64,000 nucleotides of DNA from Treponema sp. (GCA_016293495.1 JAEDED010000010.1:1-64000), one strand, 5' to 3'; shown: positions 34,963-43,674, counted from the first letter of the stretch. Made by a program: numbers and translations. Notes: generated from the sequence alone by a model not told the origin.

Positions 34963-36198
34963 TTAGTTTGTTGAAATTTTCGAATCAACGATACGCTTCA
35001 TATCCTGAATGTTTGTGACAATCATGTAGTTGTCATGAATTTCAACTTTTCTCTTTTCAACATATTTGTTGATTTCATCACGTGTAGTTTCTGGAGTCAA
35101 TCCTGACCAGTGAGAAATATCCTGAACTGTAATGTTGAATTTGCGCTGATGTTCCATTGGATTTGAAACAGGATTCATTTCGTCGTACATAAGGAATACA
35201 TCTGCGATACGTGCAGCGAAATCTTTGATAACGAGAATTCTTAAACGGCGTTTCTGATCGTAAATACGTTTACAGAACAGTTTAAGAAGAATAAGTGCAA
35301 GCTGAGGATTGCCTGTAATCAAAAGTGTAAAGTTTTCTTTATTGAACTCAAGACATTCAACAGGACCGATTGCCATACATGTTGCGCTTCTTGGGGAATT
35401 ATCGAGAATTGCCATTTCGCCGAAGAATTCACCTGGCTTTAAAATGTCGAGATTTTTCTTAGTTCCGTTTACACACTTAACAAGCTGAACCTGACCAGAC
35501 TGAATTAAATAGAAACTGTTTCCTGGTTCGAACTCACTGATGATAACCTGTTCCGGTTCATATTTTTTTGCAAAGCGTGAGAAGGCTGGAAGATTAAACT
35601 GAGCAAGAGCGCCTTCTGTTGCAATAGGAATTTCTGCAGCGGCATTTCTTTTTGCGGCAAGTTTGTCTGCGCGGATTTTTGCATCAGCATAAATTTTTGC
35701 AACAGAATCTTTGTCTGGAGCTGTAGGATAATTTGTAAGATATTTAATACAAACATCACAGCAGGCACGATACTGTTCATCTTTATAGAAAGATTTAGCA
35801 ACGGAGAACATTCCGTCTGCCTGATTTGAGTCTACTTTATTTTTTAAAATGCTTTCTGTCTTTTTGTGAATCTGACGGAGTTGACCTGAGAATACGCGGA
35901 GCATCTTCAGGATAACATCTTTGTTCTTTGAGAAGATTGTTTCAAATTCCTGGAGTGACATTGTAATAACAATTGAATCAGCGAGGGTAGTAGCTGTTTC
36001 TTCGCGTGGGAATCTTCCTAAAGAAGATTTTGCTCCAAAAAATTCACCATTTTTAACCTGCTCTGTGACAGGATTTCCTGTTTCAACATCGATACTTGTA
36101 AGAATTACCACACCCTGCTGGAGAATGTAAATTCTTTCATCCTTATCGCCTGCGAAATATATAATTGAACCTTTTGAATACTGCACTGCCTTTGGCAT
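34963..36198 (-). CDS. Dual cyclic-nucleotide-binding-domain protein (Crp-like), 411 aa
   Basis: Paralogue of the protein at 13115 with the same order: cNMP barrel 1 (about 5-110), TPR-like linker (about 130-180; SYKDEQYRACCDVC-like helices), cNMP barrel 2 (about 195-305) with intact cassette FFGEMAILDNSPRSAT including the key arginine, and a Crp-type winged helix (about 350-400; NITVQDISHWSGLTPETTR). Barrel 1 cassette is altered (FFGAKSSLGRFPREET) but closer to canonical than in the paralogue. The helix-turn-helix is better preserved than its paralogue's. GAGGG precedes the ATG. Probably binds cAMP or a related nucleotide; ligand and targets unknown. Confidence 0.86.
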   Translation of the reverse strand: MPKAVQYSKGSIIYFAGDKDERIYILQQGVVILTSIDVETGNPVTEQVKNGEFFGAKSSLGRFPREETATTLADSIVITMSLQEFETIFSKNKDVILKMLRVFSGQLRQIHKKTESILKNKVDSNQADGMFSVAKSFYKDEQYRACCDVCIKYLTNYPTAPDKDSVAKIYADAKIRADKLAAKRNAAAEIPIATEGALAQFNLPAFSRFAKKYEPEQVIISEFEPGNSFYLIQSGQVQLVKCVNGTKKNLDILKPGEFFGEMAILDNSPRSATCMAIGPVECLEFNKENFTLLITGNPQLALILLKLFCKRIYDQKRRLRILVIKDFAARIADVFLMYDEMNPVSNPMEHQRKFNITVQDISHWSGLTPETTRDEINKYVEKRKVEIHDNYMIVTNIQDMKRIVDSKISTN

Positions 36199-36285
36199 AT
36201 GAAACCCTCAATTTGTTTTAATTAAATTTCAACTATTATATTAACAAAATGATAACATATTATGTCAAAAAAATCCATTTTATGC

Positions 36286-36291
36286 TATATT
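36286..36291 (+). promoter_or_regulatory. -10 box of the leaderless PHP gene
   Basis: TATATT with an extended TGC (TGn) upstream, then six T and ATG 36298. No Shine-Dalgarno. Confidence 0.65.
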
Positions 36292-36297
36292 TTTTTT

Positions 36298-37188
36298 ATG
36301 ATTGATTTGCATACACATTCCACAGCCTCGGACGGGATTTATTCACCTGAAGATCTTGTCAAAAAGGCAAAGGATCACAATATAAAAGTGCTGGCCCTTA
36401 CTGATCATGACACAATTGACGGCTTAAAAGAAGCCAAAAAGGCCTGTGACGAGGCCGGCATTACTTTTATTCCCGGAACTGAGCTCAATATTGAGTGGCC
36501 GACTGGGGAATTTCACCTTCTGGGACTTGGTTTAAAGAAAATCAGCCCGGATTTACAACAGATTTTGACAGAACTGCAGGAAGGTCGAGACGGCCGAAAT
36601 CGTGAAATAATACAGAAAATGCGTGACGCCGGCTATGACGTGAGCCTCGAAGAAATTCAGGCTGCAAACAGAACAAAATGTCTTGGCCGCCCTCATTTTG
36701 CCGCTTACATGGTAGAAAAGAAAATCGTAAAAACCCGCCAGATGGCTTTTGATAAATATCTGGGCAAGCACTGCCCGTGGTACGTTGACCGTGTAGGCGC
36801 TGATTTGAACAGGGCAATTGAAGCAATCAAATGTTCCGGCGGGATTCCTGTGATGGCACACCCGCTTTCTATCTATGTCAGCTGGGGAAAAATCCGCGGC
36901 GTCATGGAAGATCTGAAGGCAAGGGGAATTGTCGGGCTTGAAGCATATCATCCTGGAGCCAGAACAAGTGAATGTCAGCGGCTTGAGGAACTTGCGAGGG
37001 ACCTAGGTTTTATCGTAACTGCCGGTTCTGATTATCACGGCGAGGCAGTGCGTACAGACCGCCGTATCGGTCACACCTGCGGCGGCTACAAAATTGACGA
37101 CCGTTTTTATTTCGAGGAACTGATGCCGGCACTCAAAGATTCCGCAGAAGAATACGGTATCGAAGACAATTACGACTTCTGGAATTAG
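36298..37188 (+). CDS. PHP-domain phosphoesterase (TrpH/YciV family), 296 aa
   Basis: PHP metal-dependent phosphoesterase; YciV is a 5'-3' exoribonuclease/nucleotide phosphatase (RNase AM), so an RNA or nucleotide substrate is likely. All metal-site motifs are present in order: DLHTHSTASDG at the N-terminus, ALTDHDTIDG, PGTELNI, GRPHFAAYMV, MAHPLSI and GSDYHG. The family starts directly with M-I-D-L-H, which supports ATG 36298 over the upstream in-frame ATG 36262. Single gene. Confidence 0.92.
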   Translation: MIDLHTHSTASDGIYSPEDLVKKAKDHNIKVLALTDHDTIDGLKEAKKACDEAGITFIPGTELNIEWPTGEFHLLGLGLKKISPDLQQILTELQEGRDGRNREIIQKMRDAGYDVSLEEIQAANRTKCLGRPHFAAYMVEKKIVKTRQMAFDKYLGKHCPWYVDRVGADLNRAIEAIKCSGGIPVMAHPLSIYVSWGKIRGVMEDLKARGIVGLEAYHPGARTSECQRLEELARDLGFIVTAGSDYHGEAVRTDRRIGHTCGGYKIDDRFYFEELMPALKDSAEEYGIEDNYDFWN

Positions 37189-37352
37189 TTCTGAGTAATC
37201 AGGAATTATTCCAGAAGTGTTCTGAGCAGTTCTGAGGGAATTTATAAATTCCCGTAAAAAAAGCAAAAAAAATTATCTTTTCTCAAAAAATAGGGTAAAA
37301 AAAATCAATTTAAAAGAATGATATCTGTGTTGACAAAATTGTGAGGTTTGTT

Positions 37353-39044
37353 GTGCAGATATTTTCTTTTTCTCCTTTCGGTTATGAAGGATCACTTGTT
37401 ACAGTTGAAGTAGACTTAAGACGCGGAATTCCTGCGGTTGACATTGTCGGCCTTGCGGATGGCGCCGTTAAGGAAAGTCGAGAGAGGATGCGTTCCGCTG
37501 TCAGAAATTCCGGTTTTGAATTTCCGATGGAAAGAGTATTGATCAGCCTGTCCCCGGCGGATTTAAAAAAGGAAGGCGCAGGATTCGATCTGGCTGTTGC
37601 TTTGGGTGTACTGAGTGCTTCAGAAATTCTTAAAGAAAAAAAAGGAAATGAAAAATTCGGTGGTGAAGATTCTATTGGGCGGAATGGGTCTAAGGAAGAA
37701 TCACTTATTGAAGAAAACATTCTTGTAATGGGCGAACTTGAACTGTCAGGAAAGTTAAGACCTGTAAGAGGTGTTCATGCGGCGGTTAGTACTGCAGTGT
37801 CTTGTGGAATAATGTACTGCGTTGTTCCGAGAGAGAATGCGGCTGAGGCTCGTGAAGTTCCTGGAATGAAAGTTTTCGCTGCTGAGAATTTAGTTGAAGC
37901 TTTTGAGGCTGTTCATAATGCGTCCTGTTTTACTTCCGGGTGTGAATGTAGAACTGAAGATGAAATTCCTGATGGATTTGAACTGATTGAAGGGGTTTTG
38001 TTTTCGAAAGCAAATGAAGGGCTGGATTTTTCAATTGTAAAGAATCAGAAACGGTTAGTGAGGGCATTGCAGATTGCAGCCTGTGGTGGTCATAACGTTC
38101 TTGCGTTCGGGCCTCCGGGTTGTGGTAAGACAATGTGCATGCAGCGTTTTGGCGAATTGTTACCTGCACTGAGTGTTGAAGAAGCTTATCCGGTTACAAG
38201 AATTTATTCACTGTCAGGTGCGTTGAATGCAAAGAATCCATTGATGAGAAAAGCTCCGTTTAGGATGCCGCATCAGACTACCTCTGTTGAAGGCATGTGC
38301 GGTGGTGGTGTCAATTGCCGGCCGGGAGAAATTTCCCTTGCCCACAATGGCGTGCTCTTCCTGGATGAGGCTGCGGAGTTTAGAAGTTCAGTGCTTCAGA
38401 TGCTCCGGGTTCCTCTGGAGTCAAAAAGCATTACGTTATGCCGTGCTGGCCGCAGCACTGTTTATCCTGCAGGCTTTCAGCTTTTGATGGCCACCAATCC
38501 TTGTCCCTGCGGAAACTACGGTTCTGATTCCAGAATTTGTCTATGCAGTGCGAGATCGATTGAGATGTACTGGAAAAAATTTTCAGGGCCTTTGCTGGAT
38601 AGAATTGATATCCGCATAAAAGTTGAAGGTAATTCAGGTAATGATAAGACTGACGGTTATTCCGGTAATGAAAAAATTGACAGTTATTCTGGTAATGAAA
38701 AGACTGATGGATTAACTGAAGATTCTGCGCGCAATCCTTCTTTATCAACATTTGAATTACGAAAGAAAATTGCTTTGGGTTTAAAAACACAGCGTTTAAG
38801 ACAGGGCTTTAAAAACGCTCTTCTGAAACCAGATGAGATTATCAAGTACTGCAAAATTACTAAAGAAGCATCAGAGTTTCTTGAAAAGGAAACGGAGCGC
38901 AATGATTTTTCACCCAGAGCAGTTTCTTCCTGTCTTAAGGTATCGAGAACAATTGCCGACATGGATTGTTCTGACTATATTGAATTAATTCACATTCAGG
39001 AAGCTGTAGATTTAAGAAAATGTGAAGGAGGGATTGAAATGTAA
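37353..39044 (+). CDS. comM: YifB/ComM-type AAA+ ATPase (Mg-chelatase-like)
   Basis: Hexameric AAA+ helicase that promotes branch migration in natural transformation and recombination. N-terminal Lon-like domain (GYEGSLVTVEVDLRRGIPAVDIVG, which stretches over residues about 9-32), ATPase (about 215-400) with Walker A GPPGCGKTM and Walker B LFLDEAAEF, zinc-type loop CPCGNYG, and C-terminal helical lid. GTG 37353 is chosen: GAGG lies 6 nt upstream and family proteins start there; an earlier GTG at 37341 has no ribosome site. An insertion of about 30 residues near 430-455 consists of a 9-residue tandem repeat (SGNEKxDxY). Confidence 0.92.
   Translation: MQIFSFSPFGYEGSLVTVEVDLRRGIPAVDIVGLADGAVKESRERMRSAVRNSGFEFPMERVLISLSPADLKKEGAGFDLAVALGVLSASEILKEKKGNEKFGGEDSIGRNGSKEESLIEENILVMGELELSGKLRPVRGVHAAVSTAVSCGIMYCVVPRENAAEAREVPGMKVFAAENLVEAFEAVHNASCFTSGCECRTEDEIPDGFELIEGVLFSKANEGLDFSIVKNQKRLVRALQIAACGGHNVLAFGPPGCGKTMCMQRFGELLPALSVEEAYPVTRIYSLSGALNAKNPLMRKAPFRMPHQTTSVEGMCGGGVNCRPGEISLAHNGVLFLDEAAEFRSSVLQMLRVPLESKSITLCRAGRSTVYPAGFQLLMATNPCPCGNYGSDSRICLCSARSIEMYWKKFSGPLLDRIDIRIKVEGNSGNDKTDGYSGNEKIDSYSGNEKTDGLTEDSARNPSLSTFELRKKIALGLKTQRLRQGFKNALLKPDEIIKYCKITKEASEFLEKETERNDFSPRAVSSCLKVSRTIADMDCSDYIELIHIQEAVDLRKCEGGIEM
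38637..38717 (+). repeat. 27-bp tandem repeat inside comM
   Basis: Three units start at 38637, 38664 and 38691 with GGTAATGA, period exactly 27 bp, encoding GN-D/E-K-x-D-x-Y-S type 9-residue repeats in an exposed loop. In-frame, so copy-number change would be tolerated. Confidence 0.85.
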
Positions 39045-39056
39045 AGCAGATCGGGC

Positions 39057-39089
39057 AAAAAAAAAGAACTGAAATTGCTTTCAGTTCTT
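39057..39089 (-). terminator. Terminator of tRNA-Leu (also usable by comM)
   Basis: Eleven-bp stem AAGAACTGAAA / TTTCAGTTCTT with a TTGC loop; on the minus strand it follows the tRNA directly and ends in nine T. On the plus strand the T-run is weaker. Confidence 0.85.
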
Positions 39090-39090
39090 A

Positions 39091-39173
39091 TACCGGAAGA
39101 GAGACTTGAACTCTCACACGGTTGCCCGCGGCAGATTTTGAGTCTGCTTTGTCTACCATTCCAACATTCCGGC
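39091..39173 (-). tRNA. tRNA-Leu (anticodon CAA)
   Basis: 83-nt class II tRNA on the minus strand: acceptor GCCGGAA/TTCCGGT, anticodon stem GCAGA/TCTGC around CTCAAAA (CAA), long variable arm GCGGGCAACCGTG, T-loop TTCAAGT. Discriminator A; CCA not encoded. Confidence 0.95.
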
Positions 39174-39183
39174 GTGTAAAGGT

Positions 39184-39212
39184 AATATACAATATTTAAT
39201 GGGGTTTTGCAA
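39184..39212 (-). promoter_or_regulatory. Promoter of tRNA-Leu
   Basis: On the minus strand: TTGCAA (39212-39207), 17-bp spacer, TATATT (39189-39184), 10 nt before the tRNA. The TTGCAA is palindromic and also lies 15 bp before the recQ -10 box on the other strand. Confidence 0.65.
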
Positions 39213-39227
39213 GTGGGTAAGGCTTGG

Positions 39228-39233
39228 TATAAT
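39228..39233 (+). promoter_or_regulatory. -10 box of leaderless recQ
   Basis: Perfect TATAAT with extended TGG, then 6 nt and GTG 39240. Confidence 0.65.
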
Positions 39234-39239
39234 AAAAAT

Positions 39240-41171
39240 GTGAAAATTAATTCAGAAACTTTTGTAAACGCTAAGCCTGAAGCTGTTTTGAAAACTGTAT
39301 TCGGATATGATTCATTCCGTAATCATCAGAAAGAAATTGTTGAAAGTGTTCTTGCAAAAAAAGATACGCTTGTTATTATGCCTACAGGCGGCGGAAAATC
39401 TTTGTGTTACCAGATACCGGCACTGATTCTTGAAGGTATTACGCTTGTCGTTTCTCCATTGATTTCTCTTATGCAGGATCAGGTTCAGACTCTTGAAGCA
39501 GCAGGAATTCACTGTGTGTTTTTGAACAGTTCCCTTGATCTTGATTCTTACAAATCTGCCGTCAGCGAAATAAAAAATGGTAAAGTAAAAATTGTTTACG
39601 TGAGTCCTGAAGGCCTTGCAACAAATCGTGTCCGTGATATTCTTCAGGACTCGTCACTTAACATCAGCTGCATCGCAGTAGATGAGTCGCATTGTCTTTC
39701 TCAGTGGGGACACGATTTTCGTCCCGATTATCTTGAAATTGCTTCGGTAAGGAATATTTTTTTTGATGCCGTTGTTGTAGCTCTTACTGCAACTGCTACA
39801 AAGCAGGTTCGCGAAGATATCTTGAAAAATCTTAAGATGAAAAATCCTGCTGTTTTTATTTCGAGCTTTGACAGACCTAATATTTATCTTGAAGTTCAAC
39901 CGAAAAAGAATGCACTTGATCAGGTTATTGCCTGTATTAAAAAATATTCAGGCGAAAGCGGAATCATCTATTGTAATTCAAGAAAGCAGGTTGATGAATT
40001 AACTGATGTTCTTGATAACATGGGTTATTCTGTTTTGAATTATCATGCAGGTCTTACAGATGAAGTTCGTGCAAAGAATCAGGAACTGTTTATTAAAGAT
40101 CAGGTTCAGATTATTGTTGCAACAATTGCCTTCGGAATGGGAATTGATAAACCGAATGTCCGTTACGTAATCAATTATGATCTTCCAAAATCAATTGAAG
40201 AATATTACCAGGAAATTGGCCGAGCAGGTCGTGACGGTTTACCGTCAACTGCGCTTCTTCTTTTTAGCCTTGGTGATATGCATAAGGTCCGTTACTTTTT
40301 TGAAAACAGCGCAGATCCCGAGCAGGCAGAAGTTTTATTACAGTCAATGCTTAACTACGCACAGGCAAGAACCTGCCGTCGAAAAGTTCTCTTAAAATAT
40401 TTTGGTGAAGAATATAAGGGAAGAATCGGTGCTGGAAGTACTTCTGATAAAAGTAATGGTAATTCTGATAACAGTGATGGCGAAGATAACAACTGCTGCT
40501 GTGATATATGTTCCCGCGGGGAATTACCAATGGCTGACATGACGATTCCGGTTCAGAAATTCCTTTCGTGTATTATCCGCACCGGTTCCAGATTCGGTAC
40601 GAATTATGTAATCGATGTCCTGACGGGTTCTAGGAATTCCAGAATTACAGATAATGGTCATAACATGATTTCTACATGGGGAATCGGAAACGAGCTTTGC
40701 CGTCAGGACTGGTTTGAACTTGCAGAAGTGATGTGTGCAAAGAATATTATCCGTAAAACTGGAGAATACAATGTTCTTGAAATTACCGGGATTGGAAAAA
40801 CTCTGCTTGCAACAAGAGAAAAAGTTTTTCTGCCGTTTGTTGTAAGCGAAAAATCAAAAGGAGTTGATAATTCCTCAGCTTCAGTTAAACCTCTTTCGAA
40901 AAAAGCGATCGTTCACAAGAAAACTGATTTGAGTGTAATTACAGATGAACAGACGCTCCTTATTGCCGACGAGCTTAAATTGTGGCGAAAGAAAAAAGCT
41001 GCAGACATGGATGTTCCGCCTTATGTAATTTTTGGCGATAAAACACTTCTAGATATTGCGACAAAAAGGCCTAAGACAAAAGATGAACTTCTTGAAATTT
41101 ACGGCATCGGTGAAGCTAAAGTTGAAAACTTCGGAAATTCAATTCTCCGCATCATTGAAAATTTTTCTTAA
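39240..41171 (+). CDS. recQ: ATP-dependent DNA helicase RecQ
   Basis: 3'-5' helicase for recombination and replication-fork repair. SF2 motifs: MPTGGGKSLCYQIPAL (Walker A), VDESHCLSQWGHDFR (DEAH/aromatic loop), TATATKQVREDI, QEIGRAGRDG (arginine finger). The zinc-binding domain carries CRRKVLLKYFGE and, after a Ser/Asn/Asp-rich insertion, NCCCDIC. RQC wing and HRDC-type C-terminus follow (about 500-643). The start is GTG 39240, 6 nt after TATAAT; the alternative TTG at 39207 lies upstream of that promoter box. 643 aa. The insertion in the zinc domain (KSNGNSDNSDGEDNN) is unusual but in frame. Confidence 0.95.
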   Translation: MKINSETFVNAKPEAVLKTVFGYDSFRNHQKEIVESVLAKKDTLVIMPTGGGKSLCYQIPALILEGITLVVSPLISLMQDQVQTLEAAGIHCVFLNSSLDLDSYKSAVSEIKNGKVKIVYVSPEGLATNRVRDILQDSSLNISCIAVDESHCLSQWGHDFRPDYLEIASVRNIFFDAVVVALTATATKQVREDILKNLKMKNPAVFISSFDRPNIYLEVQPKKNALDQVIACIKKYSGESGIIYCNSRKQVDELTDVLDNMGYSVLNYHAGLTDEVRAKNQELFIKDQVQIIVATIAFGMGIDKPNVRYVINYDLPKSIEEYYQEIGRAGRDGLPSTALLLFSLGDMHKVRYFFENSADPEQAEVLLQSMLNYAQARTCRRKVLLKYFGEEYKGRIGAGSTSDKSNGNSDNSDGEDNNCCCDICSRGELPMADMTIPVQKFLSCIIRTGSRFGTNYVIDVLTGSRNSRITDNGHNMISTWGIGNELCRQDWFELAEVMCAKNIIRKTGEYNVLEITGIGKTLLATREKVFLPFVVSEKSKGVDNSSASVKPLSKKAIVHKKTDLSVITDEQTLLIADELKLWRKKKAADMDVPPYVIFGDKTLLDIATKRPKTKDELLEIYGIGEAKVENFGNSILRIIENFS

Positions 41172-41181
41172 TTGAAAACAA

Positions 41182-41195
41182 CTGATTGTAATCAA
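41182..41195. promoter_or_regulatory. FNR/Crp-like box upstream of pflA
   Basis: CTGATTGTAATCAA; on the minus strand it reads TTGATTACAATCAG, nine of ten matches to TTGAT-N4-ATCAA. It is centred 85 bp before the predicted pflA start, farther than typical for class II activation. Confidence 0.45.
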
Positions 41196-41247
41196 TTGAC
41201 TAAATTCGATTGATTGAAGTCGATTGACTAAAGTCGATTGATTTTGA
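41192..41247 (+). repeat. 14-bp tandem repeat array before pflA
   Basis: Four units of TC-A/G-ATTGA plus six bases start at 41192, 41206, 41220 and 41234, period exactly 14 bp. The last unit contains the -35 of pflA. Upstream there is a degenerate fifth unit at 41178. Confidence 0.85.
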
Positions 41248-41266
41248 ATGCTGTCTAGAGTATATT
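41238..41266 (+). promoter_or_regulatory. Promoter of pflA, leaderless type
   Basis: TTGATT (41238-41243), 17-bp spacer, TATATT (41261-41266), 7 nt to ATG 41274. No Shine-Dalgarno. Confidence 0.65.
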
Positions 41267-41273
41267 TAGAGTT

Positions 41274-42020
41274 ATGAAAGGTTATATACATCAGTTAGAA
41301 TCATTTGGTTGCGCAGACGGTCCTGGAAGCCGTTTTATTATTTTCTTTCAGGGATGTCAGATGCGCTGTAAGTTCTGTCACAATCCTGACACATGGGATA
41401 TTACAAAGGGAACTGAATACGAAGCAGACGATCTTATCAAAGAAGCGTTGTCGTGCAAATCCTACTGGGGAACAAAGGGTGGTATCACAGTAAGTGGCGG
41501 TGAACCTTTGATGCAGATTGATTTTCTTATTGAACTTTTTACTAAGGCAAAAGAAAAAGGTATTAATACCTGTATCGATACTGCAGGCGGACCTTTTACT
41601 AAAGAAGGTGAATGGTTTGAAAAGTTTAAGAAGCTGATGGAAGTTACTGACATTCTTCTGATGGACATCAAACACATTAACGAAGATGAACATGTAAAAC
41701 TTACAGGTGTTTCTGGAAAGAACATTGTAGAAATGTTCCGCTACCTCGACGAAATTAAAAAACCAATCTGGATTCGCCATGTTTTAACTCCAGGTATTAC
41801 CGACAATGACGAATACCTGACACAGACTCGCGACTTTATCAGAACTTTGAATAACGTGCAGCGTGTAGAAATCCTTCCTTATCACGGACTTGGCGCAATG
41901 AAGTACAAGGCTCTCGGAATCGATTACGAACTCAAAGACCTTGAAAGCCCAACCGAAGAAAGAGTTGCAAATGCAAAAGCAATTCTTGAATGCGATAAAT
42001 ATACTGGGTGGAAAAACTGA
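41274..42020 (+). CDS. pflA: Pyruvate formate-lyase activating enzyme
   Basis: Radical SAM enzyme that installs the glycyl radical in PflB. The iron-sulphur cluster motif C-x3-C-x2-C is CQMRCKFC (near residue 26), preceded by the SAM-enzyme start (FGCADGPGSRFIIFFQG). Then TVSGGEPLMQ (GGE motif) and LLMDIKHI. 248 aa, normal. Its substrate PflB is encoded 1.9 kb away on the other strand, with nhaC between them. Terminator directly downstream is shared with nhaC. Confidence 0.95.
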   Translation: MKGYIHQLESFGCADGPGSRFIIFFQGCQMRCKFCHNPDTWDITKGTEYEADDLIKEALSCKSYWGTKGGITVSGGEPLMQIDFLIELFTKAKEKGINTCIDTAGGPFTKEGEWFEKFKKLMEVTDILLMDIKHINEDEHVKLTGVSGKNIVEMFRYLDEIKKPIWIRHVLTPGITDNDEYLTQTRDFIRTLNNVQRVEILPYHGLGAMKYKALGIDYELKDLESPTEERVANAKAILECDKYTGWKN

Positions 42021-42057
42021 CAGTTGAAAGTATTTGATTTGTAATTTTGTTAATTGC

Positions 42058-42101
42058 AAAAAAAAACAGCTGAGCCTTAAAAAGTCTCAGCTGTTTTTTT
42101 T
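42058..42101. terminator. Bidirectional terminator between pflA and nhaC
   Basis: CAGCTGAG / CTCAGCTG stem (42067-42074 and 42086-42093), 11-nt loop, with A-run on the left and T-run on the right, for convergent genes. Confidence 0.9.
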
Positions 42102-43674
42102 AATCGCTTTCTTTTGTAGTAATATATTTCAATGATACGAGTGCACCTGCAAGAATGATTAAACCGATAAGGAATGAAACAATCGGATTGTTTACAAAAC
42201 CTGCAACGATGAAAGTGATGAATGAAACTCCGGCACAAACCAAAGCGTAAGGAATCTGACTTGATACGTGGTCAACGTGCTTACACTGTGCTCCGGCACT
42301 GGCCATGATTGTTGTATCCGAAATCGGAGAAATGTGGTCACCGCAAACGGCACCTGCCATACATGCAGAAATTGAAATTACTCGGAGTGGATCTGCAGCT
42401 TCCGGGAATACTGAAATACAGATTGGGATGAGGATTCCGAATGTTCCCCATGAGGTTCCGGTTGCAAAGGCAAGACCTGCTGCGATAATGAAGATAATCG
42501 CAGGAAGGAAATTCTTGAACGAAGAAGCACTTTCGCTTACAAGACCTGCAACAAATTCTTTTGCATTGAGGCTGTCTGTCATTCCTTTGAGAGTCCATGC
42601 AAGGGTAAGAATCAAAATTGCAGGAACCATTGATTTGAATCCTTCTACGATACAGTTCATTGAAGATTCGAATGTAATGATTTTTCTGATAAGGTAGAAA
42701 ATTACAGTAAAGATAAATGCGGCAAAGGAACCGAGAACAAGTCCTACAGATGCATCACTTGAAGCGAAGGCTTCGATAAAGTTGAGGTAAGTTCCGTTTG
42801 CAACCATTACGCCAGCTTCGTCTTCAACCATTTTTGTAAAGAAGTTGCCGGAATAAATCATTCCCAGAGTACAGCTGATAATAAGAACAATGATAGGAAT
42901 TACAAGATCAATTACTTTACCTTTTTTGCTCTGACGATTTTCCATTGCACCCATTTCGTCCTGGAGGTCGTTATACTTATCCTGGTATTTAGCAGTTGCA
43001 TGTTCTACAAGCTGTTCATATTTTTTCATTGGTCCGAATTCAACTTTAAGAAGAATCATTGCAATAACCATGATAAGTGTGAACAAAGCATAATAGTTGT
43101 AAGGAATTGCTTTGCAGAAAAGTGCGATTCCGTTTTCGCCTTCTGTTACGAATCCAGAAACCGCTGCGGCCCATGAAGAAATCGGAGCGATGATGCAGAC
43201 TGGAGCTGCTGTCGAGTCGATAAGGTATGCAAGTTTTTCGCGTGATACTTTGTGCTTGTCTGTAACAGGTTTCATTACTGAACCTACTGTAAGACAGTTG
43301 AAGTAGTCATCGATGAAGATGAGGATTCCAAGAATTACTGTAGCAATCTGTGCACCGATTTTAGTCTTGATGTGTGTCTTTGCCCATTCACCGAAAGCTG
43401 CTGATCCTCCGGCCTTATTCATAAGGGCAACCATAGTTCCCAGTAATACAAGGAATACGAGAATACCTGCATTGTATGGATTTGAAACCTGTTTAATCAG
43501 ACCGTCATTAAATACATGCTGAACAAATCCTGTAAAACCACTTGCAGCATCAACCGCAAAGAAAATTCCACCAAGGATAATTCCGATAAAAAGTGATGAA
43601 TAAACTTCCTTTGTAATCAAAGCCAGTCCGATGGCAACAAAGGCAGGCATTAAAGCCCAGAAAGTTCCTGTCAT
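42100..43674 (-). CDS. nhaC: NhaC-type Na+/H+ antiporter, 524 aa
   Basis: Integral membrane antiporter of the NhaC/arginine-ornithine-like superfamily, with about 12 hydrophobic segments. Characteristic stretches: FIDDYFNCLTVGSVMKPVTD (about 112-131, acidic ion-site region), STAAPVCIIAPISSWAA, and the second-half GTSWGTFGILIPI and CGDHISPISDTTIM. Pumps Na+ out or keeps pH; sodium-dependent rumen or gut life fits. SD AGGAG precedes the ATG. A charged loop at about 235-255 (MGAMENRQSKKGK) is cytoplasmic. Own promoter lies in the 43675-43917 gap, which also holds the pflB terminator and two AATTACGAATT repeats. Confidence 0.93.
   Translation of the reverse strand: MTGTFWALMPAFVAIGLALITKEVYSSLFIGIILGGIFFAVDAASGFTGFVQHVFNDGLIKQVSNPYNAGILVFLVLLGTMVALMNKAGGSAAFGEWAKTHIKTKIGAQIATVILGILIFIDDYFNCLTVGSVMKPVTDKHKVSREKLAYLIDSTAAPVCIIAPISSWAAAVSGFVTEGENGIALFCKAIPYNYYALFTLIMVIAMILLKVEFGPMKKYEQLVEHATAKYQDKYNDLQDEMGAMENRQSKKGKVIDLVIPIIVLIISCTLGMIYSGNFFTKMVEDEAGVMVANGTYLNFIEAFASSDASVGLVLGSFAAFIFTVIFYLIRKIITFESSMNCIVEGFKSMVPAILILTLAWTLKGMTDSLNAKEFVAGLVSESASSFKNFLPAIIFIIAAGLAFATGTSWGTFGILIPICISVFPEAADPLRVISISACMAGAVCGDHISPISDTTIMASAGAQCKHVDHVSSQIPYALVCAGVSFITFIVAGFVNNPIVSFLIGLIILAGALVSLKYITTKESD

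Noticed and set aside
36262..36297. Earlier start of the PHP protein at 36262
   Set aside because: No ribosome site, sits before the -10 box, and the family begins at MIDLHTH.
39207..39239. TTG start for recQ
   Set aside because: It lies before the TATAAT that is 6 nt from GTG 39240.
41192..41247. Repeat array before pflA as CRISPR
   Set aside because: Units are 14 bp, contiguous and without spacers.
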